From Curtobacterium sp. L6-1 (GTDB lineage: Bacteria; Actinomycetota; Actinomycetes; Actinomycetales; Microbacteriaceae): 64,000 bases of DNA. The notes beneath the pieces were generated by a model. It made no database searches. It was not told the DNA's origin and saw only the letters and a program-made list of their open reading frames with translations. Position 1 is the first letter of the stretch. Each line of letters opens with the position of its first letter. Positions 51,202 to 60,374 of this stretch are shown piece by piece. Both the position numbers and the translations under genes were made by a program. The DNA lies in the NCBI RefSeq assembly GCF_018885305.1, contig NZ_CP076544.1, positions 2,666,001 to 2,730,000 on the forward strand, written 5' to 3'.

Positions 51202-52170
51202 ATGAGAACGCGCACCCTCGTCGCCCTGTTGTCCTCCGTCGCCGGCGCCGCCGTCGTCAGCGGAGCGGCGAGCATCGGGGCACGCGCGGGCATCCGCGGG
51301 CAACGAGCGGCGTCGCAGCGCATCGTCGAGATGCTCCCGGTCCACGCCGACTGGTGGCGCGAGCGGCTCCACCACGAGGGGCAGTTGACCTACCTGGCGA
51401 TCGGCGACTCAGCGGCCCAGGGTGTCGGCGCGACGGCTCCGGGCCGCGGCTACGTGGGCCTGCTCGCCCGACGCATCCGCCACCGGTCGCGCTCCACGGT
51501 CCGCGTCGTGAACCTCAGCGTGTCGGGCTCGACGACGTGGGGTGCGAAGAAGGACCAGCTCCCCAAGCTGCAGCACTTCACCCCGGACGTCTGCACGGTG
51601 TCGATCGGGGCGAATGACATCGCCGACTTCCACCCGGACAAGTTCGAGCGCAACATCCGCGAGATCTACGGTGCCGTGCCGTCCCACGCGATCGTGGCGG
51701 AGTTGCCGTGCATGTTCGTGCCCACCAGCGAACGCAAGGTGGCAGTGGCGAACGAGATCGTGCACCGCGTCGCTGCCGAGCTCGGCCTGACGGTCGCGCC
51801 CTTGCACGCCATCACCAAGCGCGTCGGGATCCGCCGCACCTTCTTCAACACCTACGGCGACCTGTTCCACCCGAACGACCGTGGCTACGAGATCTGGGCG
51901 AGCGCCTTCGAACCCGCGATCGACGCCCGCGTCGACACGGTCGCGGCGATCCGCCGCTACCTGTCGGTCCGCGAAGCCGAGGAACTCGGTCGCCAGGCCG
52001 GGGACGTCGCGAACGCACGGGCCGAGCAGGACACCGCGGGAGCGGAACACCTCGACACGGCGGACCGACCGACTTCGTTCGACCGGCTGCGCAAGCGCAT
52101 GACCGGGTCCGTCCCGCTGCCCGGTCGGGACGCCGACGGCGAGCCGACCGATGTCGGCGGAGCGGCCTAA
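51202..52170 (+). CDS. SGNH/GDSL-type hydrolase
   Basis: A 322-residue hydrolase. The N-terminal hydrophobic helix (TLVALLSSVAGAAVVSGAAS) could anchor or export it. Catalytic blocks: I = YLAIGDSAAQGVG with the nucleophile Ser; II = the Gly in VNLSVSGSTTW; III = SIGANDIADF with Asn; V = GDLFHPNDRGYEIW with the Asp and His. This matches SGNH esterases or lipases. The C-terminal ~70 residues are charged and disordered (EELGRQAGDVANARAEQDTA). The ATG at 51202 is the start directly before the helix. It ends nine bases before radA and may be cotranscribed. Confidence 0.9.
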   Translation: MRTRTLVALLSSVAGAAVVSGAASIGARAGIRGQRAASQRIVEMLPVHADWWRERLHHEGQLTYLAIGDSAAQGVGATAPGRGYVGLLARRIRHRSRSTVRVVNLSVSGSTTWGAKKDQLPKLQHFTPDVCTVSIGANDIADFHPDKFERNIREIYGAVPSHAIVAELPCMFVPTSERKVAVANEIVHRVAAELGLTVAPLHAITKRVGIRRTFFNTYGDLFHPNDRGYEIWASAFEPAIDARVDTVAAIRRYLSVREAEELGRQAGDVANARAEQDTAGAEHLDTADRPTSFDRLRKRMTGSVPLPGRDADGEPTDVGGAA

Positions 52171-52179
52171 CCTCGTCCC

Positions 52180-53541
52180 ATGGCCCGCCCCCAGTCCACG
52201 TTCCGCTGCACCGAGTGCGGCTGGACCAGCATCAAGTGGGTCGGCCGCTGTGGCGAGTGCCAGTCGTGGGGAACGGTCGAGGATGCCTCGGCCGCCACGG
52301 CCAGCACCCGCGGCACCGCGTCCGTCGCCGTCACGGGCAACCGCATCGCCCGCCCCATCACCGAGGCGCGTGGCGGATCGTTCCAGCGCTGGCAGACCGG
52401 GATCGGCGAGTTCGACCGGGTGCTGGGCGGCGGCATCGTCCCCGGCGCAGCCGTCCTGCTGAGCGGGGAGCCCGGTGTCGGCAAGTCGACGCTCCTGCTC
52501 GAGGTCGCCTCCCGCGCTGCCGCGATGGGCAAGCGGGTCCTCTACGTCAGCGCCGAGGAGTCTGTCGACCAGGTCCGCCTGCGCGCAGAGCGGACCGGTG
52601 CGATGCACGACGACCTGTTCCTCGCGAGCGAAGTCGACCTCGGCGTCATCCTCGGCCAGATCGAACAGGTGCAGCCCGACCTGCTCATCGCCGACTCGGT
52701 GCAGACCATCTCCTCCGCATCGGTGGACGGCATCGCGGGCGGCACGTCCCAGGTGCGGGAGGTCGCGTCCACGCTCATCCGCGTCGCCAAGCAGGCAGCG
52801 CTGCCGGTCCTCATCGTCGGGCACGTCACGAAGGACGGCACGATCGCCGGACCGCGGCTGCTCGAACACCTGGTCGACGTGGTCTGCCACTTCGAGGGCG
52901 ATCGACAGACCGCACTCCGCTTCGTCCGAGCACTGAAGAACCGCTTCGGCCCGACGGACGAGGTCGGCTGCTTCGACATGGCGGGCGACGGCATCCACGA
53001 GGTGCCGGACCCGAGCGGGTTGTTCATGTCCCGCAACGGAGCACCCGTCTCCGGCACGTGCATCACGGTCGCGATGGAGGGGCGTCGGGCGCTCCCCGTC
53101 GAGATCCAGGCCCTCGTCGTCCCGAGTTCGGCGCCGCAGCCGCGCCGCGTCGTGAACGGCGTCGACGCATCCCGTGTCGCCATGCTGCTGGCGGTGCTCG
53201 AACGACGCGCCGGCATCAAGCTGTCCGACGCCGACGTCTACGTCTCGACGGTCGGAGGCATGAAGCTCACCGAACCGGGTGCAGATCTCGCGATCGTCCT
53301 CGCGCTCGCCAGTGCGGCGCGCGACCGGCCGTACCCGCACACCCTGGCGGCCATCGGTGAGATCAGCCTCGCCGGCGAGATCCGCCAGGCGACCGGAGCC
53401 AAGCAACGTGCGAGCGAAGCACGACGGCTCGGCTTCACGACCGTGCTCGGCGCGGACGCCGAACACCTGCGCGAAGCACTCCGCGTCGCGTTCTCGATGA
53501 CCAAGTCCGTGCGCGAACGCGAACTCGACGCGGCCTTCTGA
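52180..53541 (+). CDS. radA: DNA repair protein RadA
   Basis: A 453-residue RadA/Sms, a DnaB-like ring ATPase that drives branch migration in recombinational repair. In order: an N-terminal C4 zinc finger (CTECGWTSIKWVGRCGEC), a RecA-like ATPase with Walker A GEPGVGKST and Walker B LLIADSV, the RadA-specific KNRFG motif (ALKNRFGPTDEVG), and a C-terminal Lon-protease-like domain (SDADVYVSTVGGMKLTEPGA...) without the catalytic Ser-Lys pair of Lon. Full length and intact. A core chromosomal gene, so the accessory region has ended here. Confidence 0.97.
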   Translation: MARPQSTFRCTECGWTSIKWVGRCGECQSWGTVEDASAATASTRGTASVAVTGNRIARPITEARGGSFQRWQTGIGEFDRVLGGGIVPGAAVLLSGEPGVGKSTLLLEVASRAAAMGKRVLYVSAEESVDQVRLRAERTGAMHDDLFLASEVDLGVILGQIEQVQPDLLIADSVQTISSASVDGIAGGTSQVREVASTLIRVAKQAALPVLIVGHVTKDGTIAGPRLLEHLVDVVCHFEGDRQTALRFVRALKNRFGPTDEVGCFDMAGDGIHEVPDPSGLFMSRNGAPVSGTCITVAMEGRRALPVEIQALVVPSSAPQPRRVVNGVDASRVAMLLAVLERRAGIKLSDADVYVSTVGGMKLTEPGADLAIVLALASAARDRPYPHTLAAIGEISLAGEIRQATGAKQRASEARRLGFTTVLGADAEHLREALRVAFSMTKSVRERELDAAF

Positions 53542-53620
53542 CCGACGATCCGGGCGGTCCCCGCCAGCCGCTCCGGACCATGAACCCGTCGGCCCATCGA
53601 CGGGTGACCGTCGGCCCGCG

Positions 53621-54382
53621 TCAGCCCAGGGTCGAGGAGTCGGCGGTCCCCTCCACCCTCGCGAGCCAGTCCGCGAAGCGCGGGCCTCGGACGCGCACGT
53701 CCGCAGCAGGCAGGAGTGCACCTCGCCGGAAGGCCCGTCCCAAGGAACCCGGAACGGGCAACGGCACGGGGACGGTACCGCGCTCCGGGAGCGCCTGGGT
53801 CATCTCCCACAGCGTCAGGGTCTCCGGGCCGGCGAGCTCGATCTCTGGCGCCTCGGGTCCTGCGACGGCGACGTCGGCGAGCGCCGTGGCGACCGCGTCG
53901 AGCGCGATCGGCGCGATCGTCATCGCGGGCACGAGGGCGAACGGCCCCACCGCCATCCGCCGCAGGTTCTGACGCGCGAACTCGAACCACTGCGTCGAGC
54001 GCACGATCGTCAGGCGCGGGCTGATCTGCCGAGCCAGCCGTTCCTGAGCGGTCTTGCCCGCGAAGTACCCGTACCCCTGCACCTCGGAATGCGTGCAGTT
54101 GACGATCGAGAGCAGCACGTGGTGCGCTCCGAGCTGGCCTGCTGCCGCTCCGAGCGAACGGGTGGAGCGAGTGAAGAAGTCGGTCGCCCGTCTGCTGCTG
54201 GTGGTGGCCACGCCGGTCGCCTCGACCACCACGTCTGCTCCGGCGAGCGCCGAGACCGCGTCGTCCCGGAGCACGTCGAACCCGGTTGCCCTCGAGTGCT
54301 GCGCGACCTCGCACCCGTGCACACGCAGCGCTCGGACGATCGCCGCTCCCGAGACACCCCCACCGACCACAGCCACACGCAC
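53621..54382 (-). CDS. NmrA-like NAD(P)-binding protein
   Basis: A 253-residue Rossmann-fold protein of the atypical SDR/NmrA type. VRVAVVGGGVSGAAIVRAL is the dinucleotide-binding loop, followed by VVVEATGVATTSS and HHVLLSIVNCTHSEV. FAGKTAQERLARQISPRLTI keeps the Lys position but the classic Tyr-xxx-Lys catalytic pair is present only as YFAGK. GTG at 54382 is preferred because GGAGGGGG precedes it. It is divergent from a TetR regulator across a palindromic operator, so it is probably induced by a ligand of that repressor. Confidence 0.85.
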   Translation of the reverse strand: MRVAVVGGGVSGAAIVRALRVHGCEVAQHSRATGFDVLRDDAVSALAGADVVVEATGVATTSSRRATDFFTRSTRSLGAAAGQLGAHHVLLSIVNCTHSEVQGYGYFAGKTAQERLARQISPRLTIVRSTQWFEFARQNLRRMAVGPFALVPAMTIAPIALDAVATALADVAVAGPEAPEIELAGPETLTLWEMTQALPERGTVPVPLPVPGSLGRAFRRGALLPAADVRVRGPRFADWLARVEGTADSSTLG

Positions 54383-54414
54383 GTCGTCCCCCTCCACGTG
54401 CCACCATGCGATGG

Positions 54415-54430
54415 CTCTACAGATGTAGAG
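54415..54430. promoter_or_regulatory. Palindromic operator between the NmrA-like and TetR genes
   Basis: CTCTACAGATGTAGAG, a perfect 6+6 palindrome with four bases between the arms, in the 82-bp divergent control region. The location is as expected for TetR autoregulation. Confidence 0.7.
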
Positions 54431-54464
54431 GACTGTAGCGCATCCCGGAACCTAGAGTGGTCGC

Positions 54465-55025
54465 GTGGCGCAACGACGAGACGCGCTGGCGGATGCCGGC
54501 CTCCGACTGGTCGCTCGAGACGGTCTCCGAGCGCTGACCCACCGCGCGGTCGATGCCGAAGCAGGTGTCCCCTCAGGGTCGACCTCGTACTACGCCCGAG
54601 GTCGGCGCGACCTCACCGCACTCGTGGTCGCGCGGATCTCCGAGCGGCTCGCGGACGACCTGGACGGGGTGGCGATCCCGCCCGTGCTGGACGTCGTCGG
54701 TGCCGCGCACATTGCGGACGCCTTCCTGACGGAGCTCGCCACCCGGCAGGACGCGCAGGCAGCCCGCCTGGCGATGCTGACCGAACTCCGTCCGGACGAC
54801 GACCTCCGCGTTCCACTGACCTCCGCCGACCCGGTCCGTGCCGCCCTCGTCGCGACCGCAGTGCGCCTCCTCACCGCCCTGGGGGTCGACGAGGCCGACG
54901 GCGCAGCGGTCGATCTCGTCGGGCTCGTCGACGCGCTCCTGCTCTACCGGATCGCGGAGGTCGCCCCGCTCGACGCCCACCGGGTGCTCGCCGCCTACCT
55001 GTCGGGCCTCCGACGACCCGCCTGA
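54465..55025 (+). CDS. TetR-family transcriptional repressor
   Basis: A 186-residue regulator with a GTG start. The N-terminal helix-turn-helix reads LADAGLRLVARDGLRALTHR, then AVDAEAGVPSGSTSYYARGR, where the GS-x-x-YY recognition helix is typical of TetR. The C-terminal ligand-binding domain is helical and divergent as usual. It is divergent from the NmrA-like gene and most likely represses it and itself through the palindrome at 54415-54430. Confidence 0.9.
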   Translation: MAQRRDALADAGLRLVARDGLRALTHRAVDAEAGVPSGSTSYYARGRRDLTALVVARISERLADDLDGVAIPPVLDVVGAAHIADAFLTELATRQDAQAARLAMLTELRPDDDLRVPLTSADPVRAALVATAVRLLTALGVDEADGAAVDLVGLVDALLLYRIAEVAPLDAHRVLAAYLSGLRRPA

Positions 55026-55092
55026 CCGTGCCCCCGACGACCACTCCCACTGACACGTGTAACGCGAGCAGCACGACCGGACACTCCAGGGT

Positions 55093-55671
55093 GTGATCGA
55101 CGAACCGGACGACGGCCCGCTGTGGGCTCGGGCGCAACGCGACGACGGAGCTGCCTTCGCCGAGCTGTTCGACCGACACCGGCCCCGCATCCACCGACGG
55201 GCGACGAGCCTCCTCGCCGATGCCCACGACGCCGAGGACGTCACCGCCGCCGTCTTCTACGAGCTCTGGCGCAAGCGGCGGAGCGTCGTCCTGGTGGCCG
55301 GCTCCGTCGCGCCGTGGCTCCTCGTCACGACCGTCAGCGTCGCCCGGAACTCCCGCCGCGCGACGATGCGGTACCGCCGGCTGCTCGCCGACCTGCCCCG
55401 GGGCGACGACCACACCGCGGCCGTCGACGCGGAGGACCTGGAGGTCCGTGACCGCCTCCGCGCGACCGTCCGGTCGCTCTCCCCGACCGACGCGGCCCTG
55501 CTGGTGCTGACCGGCGTCGAGGACGTGCCCGTCTGGCAGGCCGCGGAGGCGGTGGGTCTGAAGCCGTCGGCCGCTCGCGTCCGCCTGCACCGGCTCCGCC
55601 GACGGCTCCGAGCCGACCTGCACGACCTCGCCCCCTCCGTCCGGACGACCCCCGAAGGCAGCCCCTCATGA
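55093..55671 (+). CDS. ECF-type RNA polymerase sigma factor
   Basis: A 192-residue sigma-70-family protein. Region 2 is visible as FAELFDRHRPRIHRRATSLL, ADAHDAEDVTAAVFYELWRK, with the D-A-E-D-V-T motif. Region 4 is the helix-turn-helix VWQAAEAVGLKPSAARVRLH followed by RLRRRLRADL. GTG at 55093 is the start. It overlaps the next gene as ATGA, the normal position for an anti-sigma factor, although that protein does not look like a typical one. Confidence 0.88.
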   Translation: MIDEPDDGPLWARAQRDDGAAFAELFDRHRPRIHRRATSLLADAHDAEDVTAAVFYELWRKRRSVVLVAGSVAPWLLVTTVSVARNSRRATMRYRRLLADLPRGDDHTAAVDAEDLEVRDRLRATVRSLSPTDAALLVLTGVEDVPVWQAAEAVGLKPSAARVRLHRLRRRLRADLHDLAPSVRTTPEGSPS

Positions 55672-56441
55672 GCATCGACATGCACCCCGAGACCGCGGCC
55701 GCGATCCGCGCGGAACTCGCGGCGATCGGGACGCGGCACAGCGGTCTCCAGCGTCGGCAGCGCCGTTCCCGCCTGGTGGCGTCGGTCGCCGGCACCGCCG
55801 CGGTCGCCGTCACCACCAGTGCCGCAGCACTCGTCGCGGCGGGTCTGCCCGGCACCACGACGACCGCGGCCATCGGCGTGATGACCACGGTGACACGCAC
55901 CGGTCCGGCCCTGGTGGACATCGGTCGAGCGCCCGACTCCGCCGACGCGGTCGTCGTCGAGATCAGGTGCCGGAACCACGTCGGCATGGTCAGCGTCCCG
56001 ACCGTCGGCGACGGCGGGTCCGGTCGCTCCTGTCGGGAAGGAGGCTCGCTCCGCGTCGTCGACGGACGGTTGCCGGCCGCGGGCACCACGACCGTCAGCA
56101 TCGAGGCATCGCCCGGCACGCGGTGGACGGCCTCCCTCCGCTACGCGAGCGCGGTGACGTCCGAGTGGGGCGTGAACGCACACGGCGAGACCTACGGCGT
56201 GGAGAACGCGGCGGGGCACCCCGACCTCGTCCCGGGGAGGACCGACGACGGTCGCCGCGGCTGGGTGCGGTGGGACGAGGCCGCGGTCGCGGACGACGTC
56301 GACGTCTTCGAGACCGACGGCGTGACGGTCATCGGACGATCCACGGCGACGGTCGCCCCAGAGGTCCCGCTGGACCAGGGCCTCGTCGACGAGCTCCGGT
56401 CCGTGCGGACGGCGACGCCCACGCCGGGCGCGACGCGCTGA
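55668..56441 (+). CDS. Membrane-anchored extracytoplasmic protein coupled to the sigma factor
   Basis: A 257-residue protein with a cytoplasmic N-terminus of about 35 residues (PETAAAIRAELAAIGTRHSG, LQRRQRRSR), one membrane helix (VASVAGTAAVAVTTSAAALV), and a beta-rich outer domain with two cysteines (EIRCRNHVGMVSVPTV, SGRSCREGGSLRVVDG). It is translationally coupled to the sigma factor gene. It lacks the ZAS zinc motif (HxxxCxxC), so if it is an anti-sigma factor it is not of that class. It could instead be the sigma factor's target or co-regulator. Confidence 0.6.
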   Translation: MSIDMHPETAAAIRAELAAIGTRHSGLQRRQRRSRLVASVAGTAAVAVTTSAAALVAAGLPGTTTTAAIGVMTTVTRTGPALVDIGRAPDSADAVVVEIRCRNHVGMVSVPTVGDGGSGRSCREGGSLRVVDGRLPAAGTTTVSIEASPGTRWTASLRYASAVTSEWGVNAHGETYGVENAAGHPDLVPGRTDDGRRGWVRWDEAAVADDVDVFETDGVTVIGRSTATVAPEVPLDQGLVDELRSVRTATPTPGATR

Positions 56442-56479
56442 GGGAGACGCGCACCGTGCCTCCCGGCAGTGCCCGCGGG

Positions 56480-56863
56480 TCAGGCGCGCAGCGCCGCCAA
56501 CAGGTCCGCCGGCTCGGCCTGCATCGTGTGCGGGCCCGCGATGTCGAAGAAGACGCCCTCGAGTGAGTCGAGGTGCGCGGCGAGGAACTCCTCGAGCCGG
56601 GCGGCGTCGTAGACCATGACCTGCCGGAGCTTCTCGCCCGGCACCATCGCGGTGTAGGCGTCGGCCGACGAGAACAGCAGGAGGATGCGCCGGTCGGAGC
56701 CCTCCCGACCGAAGACCCGGACCTGCATGTCCTTCCCGCCAGTGACGAGCCGCGGGACGATCACGATGTCGTTGCGGAGGGCGTACGCCACCGCGGCGAC
56801 GTCCTGCTTCGCGAGGGCTTCCTCGAGCTGTTCGCTGCGGAAGCGCTGTTCCTTCTGTGCCAT
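56480..56863 (-). CDS. SseB-like domain protein
   Basis: A 127-residue protein that matches the SseB N-terminal domain family: NDIVIVPRLVTGGKDMQVRV, RRILLLFSSADAYTAMVPG and LRQVMVYDAARLEEFLAAHL. The family is widespread in actinobacteria with no clear role. The ATG at 56863 is well placed and the gene is full length for a single-domain member. It converges on the gene at 55668. Confidence 0.75.
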   Translation of the reverse strand: MAQKEQRFRSEQLEEALAKQDVAAVAYALRNDIVIVPRLVTGGKDMQVRVFGREGSDRRILLLFSSADAYTAMVPGEKLRQVMVYDAARLEEFLAAHLDSLEGVFFDIAGPHTMQAEPADLLAALRA

Positions 56864-56937
56864 CGCCCCTAGTCAAGCAGCCGAACGGGCACGCCGGGTC
56901 AGACGCGACGAGTGGGGCCGCCGGAGAACACGGGTGC

Positions 56938-57225
56938 TCAGTGCACGCGTCCGGCCTGCACGGCGTGCGTGCGCATCCGGATCTCCGCCGCGAACCGGGT
57001 GGTCTCGGGGCCGAGTTCGTCGTCCGGGGCGGACTGCACCAGGACGCCGATCGCCGGCGCGAGGATGAAACTCGACGTGGCGGCCATGCCGTAGTCGTCG
57101 ACGGACGGCACGTCCACGCGGTCCGCCAGTCCCGACTGCGCGAGCGCCGTCGCGTAGTCGAGCACGGCGTACGCCGCCTCGTCGCTCGTCATGACCGAGG
57201 CGACCCCGTAGATGAGGTACTTCAT
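56938..57225 (-). CDS. Conserved hypothetical protein
   Basis: A 95-residue protein starting MKYLIYGVASVMTSDEAAYA with a helical AVLDYATALAQSGLADRVDV, a strand TSSFILAPAIGVLVQSAPDD and a final RFAAEIRMRTHAVQAGRV helix. It reads like a small alpha/beta protein. No family recognised. Same strand as the SseB-like gene, 74 bp upstream. Confidence 0.6.
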   Translation of the reverse strand: MKYLIYGVASVMTSDEAAYAVLDYATALAQSGLADRVDVPSVDDYGMAATSSFILAPAIGVLVQSAPDDELGPETTRFAAEIRMRTHAVQAGRVH

Positions 57226-57420
57226 GGCCCAGCCCTTCGTCGATGGAGGTGACGCTACGCCGCGGAAACCGAGTGCTGATCAGTGACCATCCCGGAGACG
57301 CACGACGCGCGGACACTCGGGGCGAGAACTCAGACAACGCCACTACCGTCGGACCAATCGCAATCGCGGGAACTCTCGTTGTACGGCCGAAGGGCTGTTC
57401 CTGATGGGGAAGCAGCTTCC

Positions 57421-58527
57421 ATGCCGGCACCATCGCCCACCCTCTACCGCCCGACCACTCCCCGGACCCCCGGGGCGCCGACGCCGACGTCGACGTACAA
57501 GGACCTGCTCGAGCGCGTCCGCGTCGAAGGTCTGCTCGAACGCCGCACCGGGTTCTACTGGGCGGTCTTCTCGACCCTCGTGGTCGCGACACTCGCGACC
57601 CTCGCCGTCTCGGTCATGCTCGGAGCTTCCTGGTTCCAGCTGATCCCGGCCGGCGTGCTCGGTGTCCTCTTCACGCAGTTCGCGTTCCTCTCGCACGAGG
57701 CCGCGCACCGCCAGATCTTCGCCTCACGCAAGTGGAACGACCACGCCGGACGCTGGATCGGCGTCTTCGTCGTCGGCCTCTCCTACTCGTGGTGGATGAA
57801 CAAGCACAACCGCCACCACGGCAACCCGAACACCATCGGCAAGGACCCGGACATCGCGCCCGACGGCGTCGTGTTCATCGAGGAGGACGCCGTGCAGCGC
57901 CGCGGGTTCCTGCGGCGACTCGCCATGGTGCAGGGCTGGGCGTTCTTCCCGCTCCTGACGCTCGAGGGCGCCAACCTGCACTGGCTGTCGATCCGCGCGG
58001 TCGTCACCGGCAAGGCGGCCAAGGGCACCGTCCAGGAGCGCCGACTCGAGGCCGTCCTGCTGCTCGCACGCTTCGGTCTGCTCGCCTGGTTCGTCTTCGC
58101 GGTCATGCCGCTGGGCATCGGTTTCGCCTTCCTCGGCGTCCAGATGGCGGTCTTCGGCGTCATGATGGGCGGGTCGTTCGCACCCAACCACAAGGGCATG
58201 CCGGTCATCGCCGAGGGTGCCAAGATCGATTTCTTCTCGCGTCAGGTCCGGACTTCCCGTAACATCACTGGTGGCGTGTGGGTGGACCACCTGCTCGGTG
58301 GCCTCAACCACCAGGCAGAACACCACCTGTTCCCGAGCATGGCGCGGCCCAACCTGCGTCGTGCGAAGGCCCTCGTGCGTGAGCACTGCGAACAGCACGG
58401 GGTCCCGTACACGGAGACCACGATCTTCCGCTCCTACGGGATCGTCGTGCGGTACCTCAACCGCGTCGGTCTCGCAGCACGCGACCCGTTCACCTGCCCG
58501 ATGGTCAGTGCCTACCGATTGCACTGA
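57421..58527 (+). CDS. Fatty acid desaturase
   Basis: A 368-residue integral membrane diiron enzyme that puts a double bond into acyl chains. The three histidine boxes are present: HEAAH at about residue 90, HNRHH at about 125, and HQAEHH near residue 295. Helices [19 protein letters not shown] and [20 protein letters not shown] precede the first box. I chose the ATG at 57421; the frame is open to 57283, but that stretch is polar and could be leader. It lies 121 bp upstream of a cold shock gene, which suggests a shared cold response; that is inference. Confidence 0.92.
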   Translation: MPAPSPTLYRPTTPRTPGAPTPTSTYKDLLERVRVEGLLERRTGFYWAVFSTLVVATLATLAVSVMLGASWFQLIPAGVLGVLFTQFAFLSHEAAHRQIFASRKWNDHAGRWIGVFVVGLSYSWWMNKHNRHHGNPNTIGKDPDIAPDGVVFIEEDAVQRRGFLRRLAMVQGWAFFPLLTLEGANLHWLSIRAVVTGKAAKGTVQERRLEAVLLLARFGLLAWFVFAVMPLGIGFAFLGVQMAVFGVMMGGSFAPNHKGMPVIAEGAKIDFFSRQVRTSRNITGGVWVDHLLGGLNHQAEHHLFPSMARPNLRRAKALVREHCEQHGVPYTETTIFRSYGIVVRYLNRVGLAARDPFTCPMVSAYRLH

Positions 58528-58648
58528 ACCTCTGATCTCCGTCACCCCGCTCGATGCCGGGTGCCGCACAAGCTCGATGGCAACGTCGTCGAAACCCGCG
58601 GTGGTGGAATTCTCTCGCCGCGCACGTAAGAAAGTAAGGAACGCCGAA

Positions 58649-58855
58649 ATGGCAACTGGAACTGTCAAGTGGTTCAACAACGAAAAGGGCTTCGGCTTCA
58701 TTGCGCCGGACGACGGCAGCGCTGACGTCTTCGCCCACTTCTCCGCGATCGGTGGCAACGGCTACAAGTCGCTCGAGGAGAACCAGAAGGTCGAATTCGA
58801 GATCACCGAGGGCCGCAAGGGCCCGCAGGCGGAGAACATCACCGTCATCGGCTGA
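58649..58855 (+). CDS. cspA: Cold shock protein (CspA family)
   Basis: A 68-residue OB-fold RNA chaperone: [20 protein letters not shown] carries RNP1 (KGFGFI), then DVFAHFSAI is RNP2. Full length and intact. The leader of about 120 bases after the desaturase gene could hold the usual cold-responsive 5' untranslated region. A 16-bp hairpin terminator follows the stop. Confidence 0.97.
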   Translation: MATGTVKWFNNEKGFGFIAPDDGSADVFAHFSAIGGNGYKSLEENQKVEFEITEGRKGPQAENITVIG

Positions 58856-58870
58856 CACCGGTCCCCGTGA

Positions 58871-58906
58871 GCGCCGGGTCGGAGGGACTTCCCTCCGGCC
58901 CGGCGC
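58871..58906 (+). terminator. Hairpin terminator after cspA
   Basis: GCGCCGGGTCGGAGGG pairs with CCCTCCGGCCCGGCGC around an ACTT loop, with one G-U pair, followed by TTCGTTGTT. Confidence 0.88.
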
Positions 58907-58972
58907 TTCGTTGTTCCCGGCGTCGCAACGTGACCGAACGACAGCGACAGCGGCCAGCGCGGCCAGCGCGGC

Positions 58973-59647
58973 TCAGTCCAGCACGAACTGCGCCGACTCC
59001 TCCGACTCGATCTCCCCCACGCTGACCTGCAGGTGGTAGCTCGCGCCCCCGGCCGTCACCGAGGCACGTGCGGCGTCGCAGGTCGTCGTCGACGAGCGGG
59101 TCCGGTCCCACGTGATCGCGGGCGTGGTGAGCTCCTGACCGGCCTTGAGCGTGACGTCCTGGTTCGTGCCGCCGGTCTGGCAGTCCTTCGACGACCAGTA
59201 CTGCTCCTGGCCCGAGGTGATCGTGAGCACCTGCTGCGACGAGCCGAGGTCCATGTGGCAGGCGTTCGACCCGGTGTTCTCGATCGACATGGCGACCTTC
59301 GGGTCCTCGCCGGCGGCGTAGACGCTCTTGTCGAGGACCGGCGTCAGCACGATCTGGTCCGGGTCGCAGGCCGCGCCGTCCTCCCGTGCAGCGGCTGAGG
59401 GCTCCGGGGTCGCCGACGACGACGGCCCGGACGACCCGCTCGCCGTCCCGCTCCCGGCCGCGGGCGCGTCGGCCTCGGTCGTCGGGGTGCCGCTGGGGGC
59501 GTCCGACGCCGGGGCGCCGTTGCCGCGACCGACGACGATGAGCACGACGACCACCACGACGAGCAGGAGCACGCCGAGCACGAGCGCCCGGCGGCGCCAG
59601 TAGACCGTGGGGCGCTCGGGACCGACGGGGTGGCGCAACGACGACAT
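58973..59647 (-). CDS. Membrane-anchored extracytoplasmic hypothetical protein
   Basis: A 224-residue protein: short basic N-terminus (RRRALVLG), one membrane helix (VLLLVVVVVVLIVVG), a long Ser/Thr/Pro/Ala linker, and a C-terminal beta-sandwich-like domain with CDPDQIVLTPVLDKSVYAAG, SIENTGSNACHMDLGSSQQV and WSSKDCQTGG, which has four cysteines in positions suited to two disulfides. The layout is common among actinobacterial surface proteins. No catalytic motif. The ATG at 59647 is the start. Confidence 0.72.
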   Translation of the reverse strand: MSSLRHPVGPERPTVYWRRRALVLGVLLLVVVVVVLIVVGRGNGAPASDAPSGTPTTEADAPAAGSGTASGSSGPSSSATPEPSAAAREDGAACDPDQIVLTPVLDKSVYAAGEDPKVAMSIENTGSNACHMDLGSSQQVLTITSGQEQYWSSKDCQTGGTNQDVTLKAGQELTTPAITWDRTRSSTTTCDAARASVTAGGASYHLQVSVGEIESEESAQFVLD

Positions 59648-59711
59648 GCGCACAGGCTAGACAGCTGCGCGACCGTGCCGACGGACCCCCGCCGGGGCAC
59701 GGGGGAACCCG

Positions 59712-60254
59712 TCAGAGGATCTTCAGCATGCGGGTGTTGCCGAGGGTGTTCGGCTTGACCCGGGCGAGGTCGAGGAACTCCGCGACCCCTTCGTCCGACG
59801 AGCGGACCAGTTCGGCGTACACCTCGGGCGGCACGACGGTCTCGCCGATCTCGAGGTACCCGTGCTTGGTGAAGAAGTCGACCTCGAACGTCAGGCAGAA
59901 GATCCGAGCGACCCCGAGCTCACGGGCGTCGTGCTCGAGGGCCTCGAGCATCCGGTGCCCGACGCGCTTGTGGATCCAGTCCTGGTCGAGCGCCAGGGTC
60001 CGGACCTCGGCGAGGTCGTCCCAGAACACCGCGAGGGCGCCGCAGCCGATGGGGACGCCGTCGGGTCCCTCGGCGATCCGGAACTGCTGGATCGAGCCGT
60101 ACAGCGCGACGTTCTCCTTGCCGAGCAGGATGCGCCGGTCGACGTAGGGCGCGATGAGCCGCTGGATGTGCGGGACGTCGGACGCCAGCGCGGGCCGCAC
60201 CAGGATCCCGTGCTCGTCCCGTTCGGAGAAGGCGTGCCGTCCGTGCTCAGTCAT
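59712..60254 (-). CDS. argA: Amino-acid N-acetyltransferase (N-acetylglutamate synthase-like)
   Basis: A 180-residue GNAT protein that resembles the short actinobacterial N-acetylglutamate synthases that make the first arginine precursor. The typical run is VRPALASDVPHIQRLIAPYV, then GCGALAVFWDDLAEVRTLAL and the acetyl-CoA site VGHRMLEALEHDARELG, followed by RIFCLTFEVDFFTKHGYLEI, the FF-x-KHGF-like signature of this subfamily. Full length. No other arg genes are nearby. The symbol follows family resemblance and is moderately certain. Confidence 0.82.
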   Translation of the reverse strand: MTEHGRHAFSERDEHGILVRPALASDVPHIQRLIAPYVDRRILLGKENVALYGSIQQFRIAEGPDGVPIGCGALAVFWDDLAEVRTLALDQDWIHKRVGHRMLEALEHDARELGVARIFCLTFEVDFFTKHGYLEIGETVVPPEVYAELVRSSDEGVAEFLDLARVKPNTLGNTRMLKIL

Positions 60255-60374
60255 CCGGCCAAGCCTACGACCCGGACGTCACGGGGCGTCACGGGGGACA
60301 TCCACCGGGACTCCCCTCAGGCACATGGGCCTACCGTCCGAGGCACACCAGTACGACGAGCAGGAGGAGCAAGC

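Noticed and set aside
51409..53721. 770-codon open frame on the minus strand opposite the SGNH hydrolase and radA genes
   Set aside because: Two recognised + strand genes fill this space; the minus frame has no recognisable domains and shadow-type composition.
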